Origin: Allobosea sp. BK604
GTDB lineage: Bacteria > Pseudomonadota > Alphaproteobacteria > Rhizobiales > Beijerinckiaceae
Direction: 5' to 3'
Length of the DNA: 64,000 nt
NCBI RefSeq assembly: GCF_004341515.1
Contig: NZ_SLZF01000005.1
Span: forward strand, 372,001-436,000
How positions within the stretch are numbered: position 1 is the stretch's first letter; the number at the start of each line of letters is the position of its first letter. Below the pieces are notes generated by a model. It saw only the letters and a program-made list of their open reading frames with translations, had not been told where the DNA came from and did no database searches. The translations under genes were made by a program, and so were the position numbers. Positions 17,227-26,700 of the stretch are shown one piece after another.

Positions 17227-18804
17227 ATGGCCATGAGGACGTATCGTAAGGCGCTGATCTGCGCAGCTTTTCTGGCCGGCACGATGATGACGCCGGCCTT
17301 CGCCCAGACCAAGACGATCACCGGCGGCTTCGATGTCGGCCCGGGCGGCCTGCAGGGCAATTTCAACCCGATGACGGCGCCCGCCGGCTACACCTGGCTC
17401 AGCACCTATTTCGAGCCGCTCGTCACCTATGATGCCGGCCTGACCAAGCTCGTGCCGGCGCTGGCGGCGAGCTGGGAGATCAGCGACGACAAGCTGAGCT
17501 ATACCTTCAAGCTGGCGGACGAGACCTGGCATGACGGCCAGAAATTCAGCGCGGCCGACGTCAAGTTCACCATCGAGCTCAACAAGAACCCGAAGACCGC
17601 GAGCCTGCTCTCCGCGCGCCTGGCGGCCGTCGACAGCGTCGAGGTCAAGGACCCGCGCACCGTCGTCGTCAAGCTCTCCAGGCCCGACAACGCCCTGATC
17701 GTCAGCCTGACCAAGATGATGATCCTGCCGGCGCATGCGCTCGCGGGGATCGCACCGGAGGACATGGCGAAGAACGCGATGTGGTCGACCAAGCCGATCG
17801 GCACCGGCCCGTTCAAATTCGTGCGCTACGAGACCGACCGCTTCGTCGAGCTCGCCGCCAACGAGAGCTATCGCGGCGGCAGGCCCAAGGTCGACCGGCT
17901 GATCAACCGCTACTTCGCCAACGCGGCCGCGGCGATCTCGGCGCTGCGGGCCGGCGAGATCCAGTTCACCTATATCGAGTCCGACGACGTCCCGACCTTC
18001 AAGGGCAACAAGGACTACACGATCATCGAGGGCGCTTCCTACGTCGCCAACTATATCGGCTTCAACAACCAGGTGCCGCTCTGGAACGACATCCGGGTCC
18101 GCCAGGCGGTGATGCATGCGATCGACCGCAACGCGATCATCGACAGCCTCTACAAGGGCTCGGCCAAGAAGGCCGATTGCGGCTATGTCGAAGGCAGCCT
18201 GATCCCGAAGGGTCTCGACGAATACGCCTACGATCCGGCCAAGGCGACGAAGCTGCTCAAGGATGCCGGCTGGGACAAGATCAACGGCGCCAAGCCGATC
18301 TCCTGGATCACCTATTACAACAACCCGCTGACCGCCAATGTCATGGCCGCGATCCAGTCCATGCTCGCCCAGGTCGGCATCAACGTCGTGCCGCGCGCGC
18401 TCGATCCCGCGGGCTATAACGGCATCGTCATGTCCCGGACCTCGAATCCGGCCGATTTCCCGCTGGTCTATGCCGGCCTGCAGAACGGGCCCGATCCGGG
18501 AACGCTGAATCTCGGGCTGAACGAGAGCCAGATCCCGCCGGTCGGGCAGAACTTCCTGCAGATCAAGATCCCCGAGCTCAACGCCGCGCTGAACGCGGCC
18601 GTCGCCGAGACCGACCAGGCCAAGGCGACGACGAAATACCAGGACGTTTGCGCCGTCATGAACAAGACCCTGCCCTGGGGCACGATGTGGGTCGCCAATC
18701 GCTACGGCGTCGCCTCGGTCAAGCTCAAGGACTTCGTCTGGACGCCGGCGCCGGGCGGAGGCCCGTTCGCGGCGACGCCGGAGAAATGGTCGATCGCGCC
18801 CTGA
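17227..18804 (+). CDS. ABC transporter substrate-binding protein (SBP family 5)
   Basis: A 525-residue periplasmic binding protein with a Sec signal peptide ([13 protein letters not shown], cleavage after AFA). The Opp/Dpp family motifs [24 protein letters not shown] and [16 protein letters not shown] are clear. GGGAGG lies 5 nt before the ATG. It follows the FadR-type regulator by 12 bp and precedes two permease genes. Because the neighbourhood encodes sugar-acid-type enzymes, the ligand may be a carbohydrate acid rather than a peptide; that is an inference. Confidence 0.93.
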   Translation: MAMRTYRKALICAAFLAGTMMTPAFAQTKTITGGFDVGPGGLQGNFNPMTAPAGYTWLSTYFEPLVTYDAGLTKLVPALAASWEISDDKLSYTFKLADETWHDGQKFSAADVKFTIELNKNPKTASLLSARLAAVDSVEVKDPRTVVVKLSRPDNALIVSLTKMMILPAHALAGIAPEDMAKNAMWSTKPIGTGPFKFVRYETDRFVELAANESYRGGRPKVDRLINRYFANAAAAISALRAGEIQFTYIESDDVPTFKGNKDYTIIEGASYVANYIGFNNQVPLWNDIRVRQAVMHAIDRNAIIDSLYKGSAKKADCGYVEGSLIPKGLDEYAYDPAKATKLLKDAGWDKINGAKPISWITYYNNPLTANVMAAIQSMLAQVGINVVPRALDPAGYNGIVMSRTSNPADFPLVYAGLQNGPDPGTLNLGLNESQIPPVGQNFLQIKIPELNAALNAAVAETDQAKATTKYQDVCAVMNKTLPWGTMWVANRYGVASVKLKDFVWTPAPGGGPFAATPEKWSIAP

Positions 18805-18810
18805 GCCGGC

Positions 18811-18833
18811 GGGAGGGCGCCGGACGCCCTCCC
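18811..18833 (+). other. Intra-operon hairpin after the solute-binding gene
   Basis: A perfect 9-bp stem GGGAGGGCG / CGCCCTCCC with a 5-nt loop lies 7 nt beyond the stop codon. There is no U-run, so it is not a canonical terminator. Such hairpins often stabilise the binding-protein mRNA and lower expression of downstream permeases. Confidence 0.55.
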
Positions 18834-18858
18834 CGTCCCCTCGACGACGGACGGACCC

Positions 18859-19821
18859 ATGCTTGGCTTCTATGTGAAACGGCTCGCCGCCGGACTGATG
18901 ATGCTGATTGCGCTCAGCATCATGGTGTTCGTGCTGCTGCGTCTGACACCCGGCGACCCGGTCGACGCCTATCTCAATCCGCTGGCACCGCTGAGCCAGG
19001 TCGAGATGGACGCGCTGCGCCAGCGGCTCGGCCTCGACCAGCCCTGGCCGGTGCAATATCTCGCCTGGCTCAGCGCGGCGCTGAGCGGCGATCTCGGCTA
19101 TTCGATCGATCGGGCCGGCGTGCGTGTGCTGCCGCTGCTGATCGAGCGCACCGGACCGACGCTGCTGCTGATGCTGACCGGCCTTGCCATGGCGATCGTG
19201 CTGGGCATCACGGCCGGCGTCGCCGGTGCGGTGAAGCGCAACTCCGCCATCGACGTCGGGCTCGGCGTGCTCGCCTTCATCGCGATCTCGACCCCCGCCT
19301 TCCTCAGCGCCCTGCTCGGCCTCTACGTCTTTGCGGTGGTGTTGCGCTGGGCCCCTTCGGGCGGGATGCTGACGCCGGGCGCAGCTTTCTCGCTCTCCGA
19401 TCTGCTGGCCCACCTCATCCTGCCTGCTTCGCTGCTCGCCATCGGCTATTCCGCGCTCTTCATGCGCTACATGCGCTCCTCGATGATCGAGGTGCTGAAC
19501 CAGGACTATCTGCGCACGGCGCGGGCGAAGGGCGTCGACGAGTTTGCGGTGGTCGTCAGTCACGCCCTGCGCAACGCCATCCTGCCGGTGATCACCCTGA
19601 TCGGCTCGACCATCGGCGTCGCGATCGGCGGCGCGATCTTCATCGAAAGCGTCTTCGACTGGCCGGGCATGGGGCTCCTGATGGTCAAGGCGGTCGAGAC
19701 CCGCGACTACCCGGTCATCATGGGCGCGACGCTGCTGGTCGGCACCGGCGTCATTCTGGTCAACCTCCTGACCGACCTGGCCTATTCGGTGGTCGATCCG
19801 CGTATCCGGGTGGACGGATGA
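18859..19821 (+). CDS. ABC transporter permease (OppB/DppB type)
   Basis: A 320-residue inner-membrane permease starting [20 protein letters not shown]. OppB features are [29 protein letters not shown], the EAA-like loop [25 protein letters not shown], and [21 protein letters not shown]. About six membrane helices can be drawn. It follows the solute-binding gene after a hairpin-containing 54-bp gap and overlaps the next permease start by 4 bp. Confidence 0.94.
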   Translation: MLGFYVKRLAAGLMMLIALSIMVFVLLRLTPGDPVDAYLNPLAPLSQVEMDALRQRLGLDQPWPVQYLAWLSAALSGDLGYSIDRAGVRVLPLLIERTGPTLLLMLTGLAMAIVLGITAGVAGAVKRNSAIDVGLGVLAFIAISTPAFLSALLGLYVFAVVLRWAPSGGMLTPGAAFSLSDLLAHLILPASLLAIGYSALFMRYMRSSMIEVLNQDYLRTARAKGVDEFAVVVSHALRNAILPVITLIGSTIGVAIGGAIFIESVFDWPGMGLLMVKAVETRDYPVIMGATLLVGTGVILVNLLTDLAYSVVDPRIRVDG

Positions 19822-20720
19822 TAGTGGATGCTCCCATCGCCGCGAGCGCTCCGCCCTTGCGAGGCCAGGGCCGAAGCCCGCTGCAGCGCGCGCTTGGGCG
19901 GTTTTTCCGCAATGGCGCGGCGATCGCAGGACTGCTCATCCTGGTCCCCGTGCTGCTCGCCGTGCTGACCTACCCGCTCTGGTGGCGCTATGCCCCCAAC
20001 AGCATCGATCTGCGGGCGCTGAACTCCGGGCCGACGGCGGCCCATTGGCTCGGCACCGATGGTGTCGGCCGCGACACGCTGGCCCGCCTGCTGCAGGGCG
20101 GGCGGATTTCGCTGCTGATCGCGTCGGTCTCGGTCGCGATCTCGCTTTTCGTCGGTTTCGTCGTCGGCGCGCTCGCCGCCTTCGGCGGGCGCGCCGTCGA
20201 TGGCGTGATCATGCGCTTCGTCGATCTCGCCATGACGCTGCCCCCGGTCATCCTGCTGCTGGTGCTCGCCTCAATCACCGGGACCGGCATCCTGCCGACG
20301 ATCTTCGTGATCTCGCTGCTGTCCTGGCCGGTGCTGTCGCGCATGGTGCGGGCGCGCCTCCTGGAGTTGCGCGAACGCGATTTCGTCGTCGCCTCGCGCG
20401 GCTTCGGCGCCGGGCTCGGGCACCTGCTCTTCCGCCATGCGCTGCCGAACTCGCTCGATATCCTGGTGGTCTACGCTTCCCTGCAATTCGCCAATGCGAT
20501 CCTGCTCGAGGCCGGCCTGTCCTTCCTCGGCATGGGCATCGTCCCGCCCGAGGCGAGCTGGGGCAACATGCTGAGGGCGGCGCGCTCGACCGTCGTGCTG
20601 GAACTGCACCCGATGCAGTGGATGCCGGCGGGCGCCGCGCTCGTGGCGACCGTGCTCGCCATCAACTTCATCGGAGACGGCCTGCGCGACGCCTTCGATC
20701 CCCGCACAGACCTCAAGTGA
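19818..20720 (+). CDS. ABC transporter permease (OppC/DppC type)
   Basis: A 300-residue inner-membrane permease. It has [27 protein letters not shown], the coupling motif [24 protein letters not shown] and [17 protein letters not shown]. The ATG at 19818 is shared with the TGA of the upstream permease, which decides the start. The frame is open far upstream but that part lies within the SBP and OppB-type genes in another frame. No ATPase gene follows; a DapA-family gene comes 24 bp later. Confidence 0.94.
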   Translation: MIVDAPIAASAPPLRGQGRSPLQRALGRFFRNGAAIAGLLILVPVLLAVLTYPLWWRYAPNSIDLRALNSGPTAAHWLGTDGVGRDTLARLLQGGRISLLIASVSVAISLFVGFVVGALAAFGGRAVDGVIMRFVDLAMTLPPVILLLVLASITGTGILPTIFVISLLSWPVLSRMVRARLLELRERDFVVASRGFGAGLGHLLFRHALPNSLDILVVYASLQFANAILLEAGLSFLGMGIVPPEASWGNMLRAARSTVVLELHPMQWMPAGAALVATVLAINFIGDGLRDAFDPRTDLK

Positions 20721-20744
20721 TCCAAGCAGAGGAAGTCTCGTTTC

Positions 20745-21662
20745 ATGACACGTTTCCACGGAGTGGTCCCCCCGGTCGTCACCCCTCTCACAACGGATTT
20801 CCGGGTCGACTACCCGTCCTTCACCCGCGTCATCGAGCATCTGCTCGCTGGTGGCGTCGACGGGCTCTTCGTGCTCGGGTCGACCAGCGAAGTCGTCTTC
20901 CACGGCGATGACGAGCGCCGGAAGATCATCGAGCACGCGGTCAAGATCAACAATGGGCGCGTGCCCATCTTCGCCGGCGTGATCGACCCGACGACCGACC
21001 GCGTCATCCGGCACGCCAAGGTCGCCCAATCGGCCGGCGCCGACGCGCTGGTGGTGACCGCGCCCTTCTACACCCGCACCAACCAGGCCGAGACCATCGA
21101 CCATTTCCGCTATGTGCGCGAGGCGGTCGACCGCCCTGTGATCGCCTATGACATCCCCGTTTGCGTCCACATCAAGCTGGAGCGCAAGACGACCGTCACG
21201 CTGGCCCGGGAAGGTACCGTGGCGGGCCTGAAGGATTCCAGCGGTGACGACGGCAATTTCCGCTTCGTCAGGCAGGATTTGGCCGACAGGCCGGATTTCT
21301 TCGCGATGACCGGGTCCGAGATCGTGGTCGACAACGCCGCGCTGATGGGCGCCCAAGGCGTCGTTCCCGGCCTCGCCAATGTCGATCCCGCGGGCTACGT
21401 CAATCTCTGGCGGCTGACCCAGGCCGGGAAGTGGGACGAGGCGCGCAAGGAGCAGGAACGGCTTTGCCGCCTGTTCGAGATGGTCTGGATCTCGCTCGGC
21501 CGCACCAGCGCAGGCTCCGCCGGCGTCGGTGCCTTCAAGACGGCGATGCAGCTTCTCGGCATCATCGACAGCAACACGATGGCCCGCCCGCAACGCTCCC
21601 TCAACGCCGAAGAAGCGGGGGCGATCAAGGTGATTCTCAAGGATACCGGGCTTCTCGGTTGA
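20745..21662 (+). CDS. DapA/NanA-family aldolase or dehydratase, copy 2
   Basis: A 305-residue Schiff-base lyase. The active-site lysine is Lys163 (AGLKDSSGD), Tyr135 is in VIAYDIP, and the pyruvate-binding loop is GSTSE. The last gene of the regulator-SBP-permease-permease operon. Its sequence is clearly different from copy 1 at 15421, so the two lyases probably act on different intermediates or isomers of one pathway. Shine-Dalgarno-like AGAGGAAG lies before the start. 128 bp of non-coding sequence follow to the convergent transporter gene. Confidence 0.92.
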   Translation: MTRFHGVVPPVVTPLTTDFRVDYPSFTRVIEHLLAGGVDGLFVLGSTSEVVFHGDDERRKIIEHAVKINNGRVPIFAGVIDPTTDRVIRHAKVAQSAGADALVVTAPFYTRTNQAETIDHFRYVREAVDRPVIAYDIPVCVHIKLERKTTVTLAREGTVAGLKDSSGDDGNFRFVRQDLADRPDFFAMTGSEIVVDNAALMGAQGVVPGLANVDPAGYVNLWRLTQAGKWDEARKEQERLCRLFEMVWISLGRTSAGSAGVGAFKTAMQLLGIIDSNTMARPQRSLNAEEAGAIKVILKDTGLLG

Positions 21663-21790
21663 TCCAGGACACGCGCGACCATTGCAATCGCCAGCGGCAC
21701 GGGTGCTGGAGAATTTTCGCGATTCGGAGACACGCGGAAGTGCTCCAGCCGCCGAGCGCGGGTAGCCGTCATGGACCGGTTGGCCGGGAT

Positions 21791-22765
21791 TTACGCCGGG
21801 TTGCGGCGAGCGCGGCGAAGCTCGGTGGCGGTGTGCCAGACGACGGCTCCGAAGATGATCGCGCCACCCACCATGGTCGCGAGTGGCGGTTGTTCTGAAA
21901 ACAGCAGCCAGACCCATAGCGGCGTCATGACGATTTCAACCGTGCCGATCAGGGCTGCCTCGGCTGGCGGGAGATGCCTCGCCCCGATGATGAACAGCAC
22001 CAGCGCGACCGAGAAATTGGTACCGCCGAAGGCCGCCAGGACGATCCAGTTATGGGCATCGAGCGAACCCGGCGAGCTGAACGGCACGAACAGCACGAAG
22101 GTCAGCAGCGCGCTGATCATGATCGACGGCATGGTCGGAAGCTTCGGATCCAGCCTCGGAAGGACGATGACGCCCGCGAAGGTCGCGGTCATCAAAAGCG
22201 CCAGCAGATCGCCGAGGACGGTCCCGCCTCCGATCGACGCGGAGATGATGATCGCCACGCCGATCAGGCAGACGAGCCCCGTCAGCATCGTGCGCGGCAC
22301 GATCGGCTCCTTCAGGAGCAGCCGGCCGAGCACGGCTGCGATGAAGGGGGCCGTCGCGTAGATGACCGCGACATTGGCCACGCTTGTCGTGAAATAGGCG
22401 CCGAGGAAGGCAGCCTGGCTGATCGTCTGGCAGGCGATCATGGCCAGGCCGGCCGGAGCGAATGCGGCCCGCCATTCGCGCGTGGTCCTTGCCGCGCCGA
22501 ACATGAGCATCGGCACGATCAGGAACAGCGCGGCAAAGAGCGAGCGCCAGGCGATCGCAGTCCAGGCATCCGTCGTCAGCAGGCGGGAATAGATGCCGCT
22601 CGCACTCCAGGCGACGGTGGCGGCCAGCACGAAGAGTGCGCCGCGGGCATGTTGGTCAGGCTGGGTGGTCAAGTCACGCTCGAACGGGCTTTGCAGTGGG
22701 CACTTAGATCGATTCCCCGGTCGCAGGCCAACGGGATAACCTGCGCAGAACCTAAGAGCGGACAT
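21791..22765 (-). CDS. DMT-family transporter (EamA domains)
   Basis: A polytopic inner-membrane protein of up to 324 residues with about ten hydrophobic segments in two EamA repeats (LFVLAATVAWSASGIYSRLL in the first, FGGTNFSVALVLFIIG in the second), typical of drug/metabolite exporters. The start is uncertain: the ATG at 22765 gives a 31-residue non-membrane leader, and a TTG at 22672 would give a 293-residue protein nearer the family norm. It is transcribed toward the DapA-family gene and is not clearly part of an operon. Substrate unknown. Confidence 0.85.
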   Translation of the reverse strand: MSALRFCAGYPVGLRPGNRSKCPLQSPFERDLTTQPDQHARGALFVLAATVAWSASGIYSRLLTTDAWTAIAWRSLFAALFLIVPMLMFGAARTTREWRAAFAPAGLAMIACQTISQAAFLGAYFTTSVANVAVIYATAPFIAAVLGRLLLKEPIVPRTMLTGLVCLIGVAIIISASIGGGTVLGDLLALLMTATFAGVIVLPRLDPKLPTMPSIMISALLTFVLFVPFSSPGSLDAHNWIVLAAFGGTNFSVALVLFIIGARHLPPAEAALIGTVEIVMTPLWVWLLFSEQPPLATMVGGAIIFGAVVWHTATELRRARRNPA

Positions 22766-23053
22766 TGTCAGGCCCCGTCAGGGGCCGCGGACCTCACCCG
22801 TCCGCAAACGGGATTGCCCGCCAGAGCTACCTCGATGCGCTTCTGACCCCTGATACACCCAAAGCCGCGGTTCCGCTTGCGGGCGCCAAAGCGGCGGGAG
22901 ATGGGGGCCTAACGTCCGCTACCCGCCCCCGGGCGAGGCAGTGGTCGATGGGCTCTGAGAGGCCATAGGCATTACCGCGCGCGCGGCCAACACCTTGCGG
23001 CGGTTGGCCGATCGGCCGAATGGTGAAGGCGTTGCGCAGGGAGTGACGATCAC

Positions 23054-23386
23054 GTGCCGAAGCTACTCTATTGCCGGCGATGCCGGCAGGACATCCCCAT
23101 GCTCGACGAAGACGAATGGGAGGACATCCATCCGCTGCTCACGAGGTGGGTTGAAGACGTCAAGGAATACCGCAGTCGGCACCCCGACGCCGATCTTCAG
23201 GAAGCTCGGCGGCACGTTCATGACCCTGGCGTCTTGCAGCGATATTTCGAGCTTACGGGCTTCCGGGAAACAAATATCAACGCAATCTGGCATCATCGGG
23301 CGAGCTACTTTGGTCCCCCATGCCCTTCCTGCGGAAAGCCCTTTCGTACCCCGATGGCCCGATTTTGCGCGGAATGCCCGGATTGA
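23054..23386 (+). CDS. Small protein with paired zinc-ribbon cysteines
   Basis: A 110-residue protein starting at GTG (MPKLLYCRRC). Cysteine pairs are at 7/10 and at 90/93 (CPSC) and 105/108 (CAEC), so one or two zinc-knuckle sites are likely. The middle is acidic and helical (DEDEWEDIHPLLTRWVEDVKEY). I do not recognise a named domain. No close neighbours on the same strand; the Shine-Dalgarno GGGAGTGA is about 8 nt upstream. Confidence 0.65.
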   Translation: MPKLLYCRRCRQDIPMLDEDEWEDIHPLLTRWVEDVKEYRSRHPDADLQEARRHVHDPGVLQRYFELTGFRETNINAIWHHRASYFGPPCPSCGKPFRTPMARFCAECPD

Positions 23387-23713
23387 TCACCGTGCTTCCG
23401 CAGGTTCAACATGCGCCGCCTTCTGCCGGCATGCGCAGCGCTCCGTAGGCCCGCTTCCGGCCAAGGCGCCGGAGCCCGTTCCGTATCCCCGCCCCGGCCG
23501 CCTTGTCCGGCCGGGTGACCAACAGGTTTGGGGGGCACAAGTCTGGTGTGCCTCTCTGGCCGGCTTGCCGCTGCGCCAGGAGCGGAATTTGAATTGCGGC
23601 CCGGAACCGGACCTCCCGGGCAAAGCAAACGGAAGTCAGTCCAACCGCCATATCGGCGATCTGCAGAGCGGCGTGTCCGAACCGGATCTCTTTGGGGCTG
23701 CGGCCCCGCGCGA
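23387..23713. other. Intergenic, between convergent genes
   Basis: This stretch separates the zinc-ribbon gene and the autotransporter 3' end. It is GC-rich, holds several short inverted repeats (for example CCGGCCG / CGGCCGG near 23490-23515) and the hairpin at 23694-23707. No gene is supported. Confidence 0.4.
23694..23707 (-). terminator. Short GC hairpin after the autotransporter stop
   Basis: GGGGC / GCCCC with a 4-nt loop lies 7 nt beyond the autotransporter stop on the minus strand. No U-run follows, so termination here is only possible, not shown. Confidence 0.3.
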
Positions 23714-26700
23714 TCAGAACCTCACCGCGAGGTTGGCCTTGAAGGCGTGGTCCTGGGCGTCCTGGGCGAGCTGTCCGGTATAGGACACGCCCAAGGTCGC
23801 GCTCTTGCTGATCGCGACATCCAAGCCGGCCTCGATCAGCGCGGCGTTCCTGGCGATCGGCAGGCCCGAGACCGTGAACGGGTTCGCGCCGGCGAAGGCG
23901 AGCGTCGCCTGCGGGTCGACATCGCCGAAGGCATGGCGCCAGGCGAGGCCGCCGCGCAGGGTCAGGTCCATGCCCGAGAGCGCGAAGGAGGTCGAGGCCC
24001 TCAGTCCGAGCGTCGAATAGCCCACGCTGGTATCGTCGCTGCGGCCCGACAGCGCCGCGATGCCACCGGTCTCGTTGAAACCGTCGGTGTGGAGGTTGAC
24101 ATAGGCCAGCCCGGCGAAGGGCTCGAGCGCGACCTGCCCGACATCGAAGCGATAGCCGAGCTCGCCGAAGACCTGGGCCGTGCCGGCATTGTAGTCGCTC
24201 TTCAGGCTGTTGCCGAAGCCGGCGAAGGCGACCGTGCGGCTGGTCTCGACATCATGCCAGGTGTAGCTCGCACCGGCTCGGAGCCCGAGCGCGCCCCACT
24301 GTCCGCCGCCGTAGAGGCCGATATGGTAATTGTCGCTCTCGCCCGAAGAGAGCCTTCCCTTGGCGTCGAACTCCGAGCGGCTATAGCCGGCGAGCAGGCC
24401 GAAGCGCATCGTGTCGAACGCGGCGACATCGGCGCCGATGAGGAAACCGCCGGTCGAGCGCGTCAGCTTCTGGGCATTGCGATCGCTGTCGGTCCGACCC
24501 CATGAGCCGTAGCCCTGGCCCCAGACGGCGAAGCGTTCGGTGGCGAGCCGGGGCAGCGGCCCCTTCACGGCGGGCGCAAGATCGGCGGTGAAGCCATAGT
24601 TCATGGTCGCCATCGGCGCCGCGCCGACCGAGCCGAAGGCCGAGCGCAACCGGTCGATCGCGGCCGAGCGCAGCAGCGAGCTTTCCTCGACGAGCGCCGT
24701 CCTGGCCGAGGCATGGATCTCGCCGGAGAGCAGGTCGAAGGCGCTCCGGGCCGAGGCCGCATCGAGCATCAGCAGGCTGTTATAGAGCGCCAGCGTCCCG
24801 CCGACCTGCGGCAAGCTGTTGAGCCCGACCGCCGTGGCGTATTGGTTCGGCGTCTGCGCCACCGTCTGGAACACCGCGGGCGGCGTGACAGGCGGAGCGA
24901 CGGGAGGCGTGCCCGGATCGGTCGGGGTGCCGGGATTGCTGCCCTTGACCTGAATGCTCAGGCCAACCTCGCCCGAGCTCGTGTCGAGCGCGAGATCGAG
25001 GAAAGCCGAATTGGTCGTCACGCCGGCGAAGCTGCCGACGACCCCGCCGGCCGCGGTCAGGATCGTATAGTGCTGGCCGTTGGTATAGCTCGTCTGCGGA
25101 TCGAGCGCGGCGATCGTGACATTGCTGCCCGTCACCGTCGCCGATCCGGTGACGATGATACGGTCCGAGCTGCCATCGCCGGCGATCTCGACCGCATAGG
25201 TCGAGCCCGGGGCCAGCAGGAGGTTGCCGTTGATCGTGATCGTGCCGATCGAATTGCCCGGCGCGATCGTGCCGCCGGCAAGCACGGTGGTCGCGCCGAG
25301 CGCGCCATTGCCGCCGAGCGAAGCGCCGGAGAGCACCGTGATGGCCGAGCCGGCGAGCGAGCCATTGACCGAGAGCTTGCCCGCCGCAACCGTGGTCTGG
25401 CCGGTGAGGCCACTGGTGCCGGTCAGGTTGAGGTTGCCGGCGCCGGTCTTGGTGAAGCTGCCGCTTCCGTTGATCGCGTTGGCGAAGCCGGCGTCGACGG
25501 GCTGGTCGATGATGAGCGCCGCATTGTCCAGGATCGCGCCGCTGCCGAAGCTCGTCGCGGAGCCGATCAGCGTGCCGGCAGCGATCGTGGTCCCGCCGGC
25601 ATAGCTGTTGGCGCCTGTCAGGGTCAGCGTGCCCGCGCCGAGCTTGGCGAGCGAGCCGGCGCCCGAGATCGCACCGGCGAAGCTGACCGCATCCGAGCGG
25701 TTGAAGGCGAGCGTGCCGTTATTGACGACATCGCCGGTGATCGAGCCGGTCGTGCCGCCGGCGCCGAGCTGCAGCGTGCCGGCGCTGATCGTGGTGCCGC
25801 CGCCATAGCTGTTCGTCCCGGTCAGCACGAGCGTGCCCGTGCCCTGCTTGTCGAGGCTGCCTGTCCCCGAGACGGCGCCGTCCAGCCGCAGTTGCGTGCC
25901 ACCGGCCACGTCGAAGCCGCCGGCCGCGGCCAGCGTCACGGCGCGAGCCGTCGTGAAACTCGCCGTCGTCGCCAGCGTGCCGCCGTTGAAGGTCAGCCCG
26001 CCGGCGAGTGCGCCGAGATTGGCATCGGCCGAGACCTGGAGCGTGCCGGCATTGATCGCGGTGCCGCCGGCATAGGTGTTGACCGCGCCCAGCACGATCG
26101 TGCCGGCGCCGGTCTTGGTCACGCCGCCCGCGCCCGCGATCACGGCATCGATCGTCGCGCTCAGGCCGGGATCGATGCGCAGCTCCGCGCCGGCACCCCC
26201 GACCAGCAGGGCGCCCGGCCCGCTCAGCACGTAACCGTCCGTGGCGAATTGCAGGCCGGCGATCTGCTGGTCGCTCGCGATCGTCACTGTGCCGCCAGCC
26301 GGGCCGGCGAAGACGGCCGTCAGGCTGTTCCAGCTGTCGCGCGCCGTGCCCGTCGCGTTGGTCCAGTTCGTATCCGCCGCGTTCCAGGTGCCGCTGCCGC
26401 CATGGACCGTGCCATCCGGCGTGGTGGTGGCGCCGTTCCAGAACTGCAGGCCGTCGCGGCTGGCGACGAGATTGACCTGGTTCAGCGTCGCCGTCTCGAC
26501 GCTGAAACTATAGCCCGCCGGCACGATGCCCATGTCGAGGCCGTTATTGATCAGGGCCGCACCGTAATCGAACAGGCGGTAGGTTCCGGCGGAGAAGCCG
26601 GGCTGTGGCGCGATGTTGATGATGCCGTCGAGGGTCAGGTTGCCGTTGACCGAGACGAGATCGTTGACGCCGCCGCCGACCACGCCCGGTGTGCCGAGCT

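Noticed and set aside
16474..19563. A ~1000-codon minus-strand frame opposite the FadR, SBP and permease genes
   Set aside because: Composition is Arg/Asp/Gly-rich as in antisense frames of high-GC genes; the plus-strand proteins have clear families.
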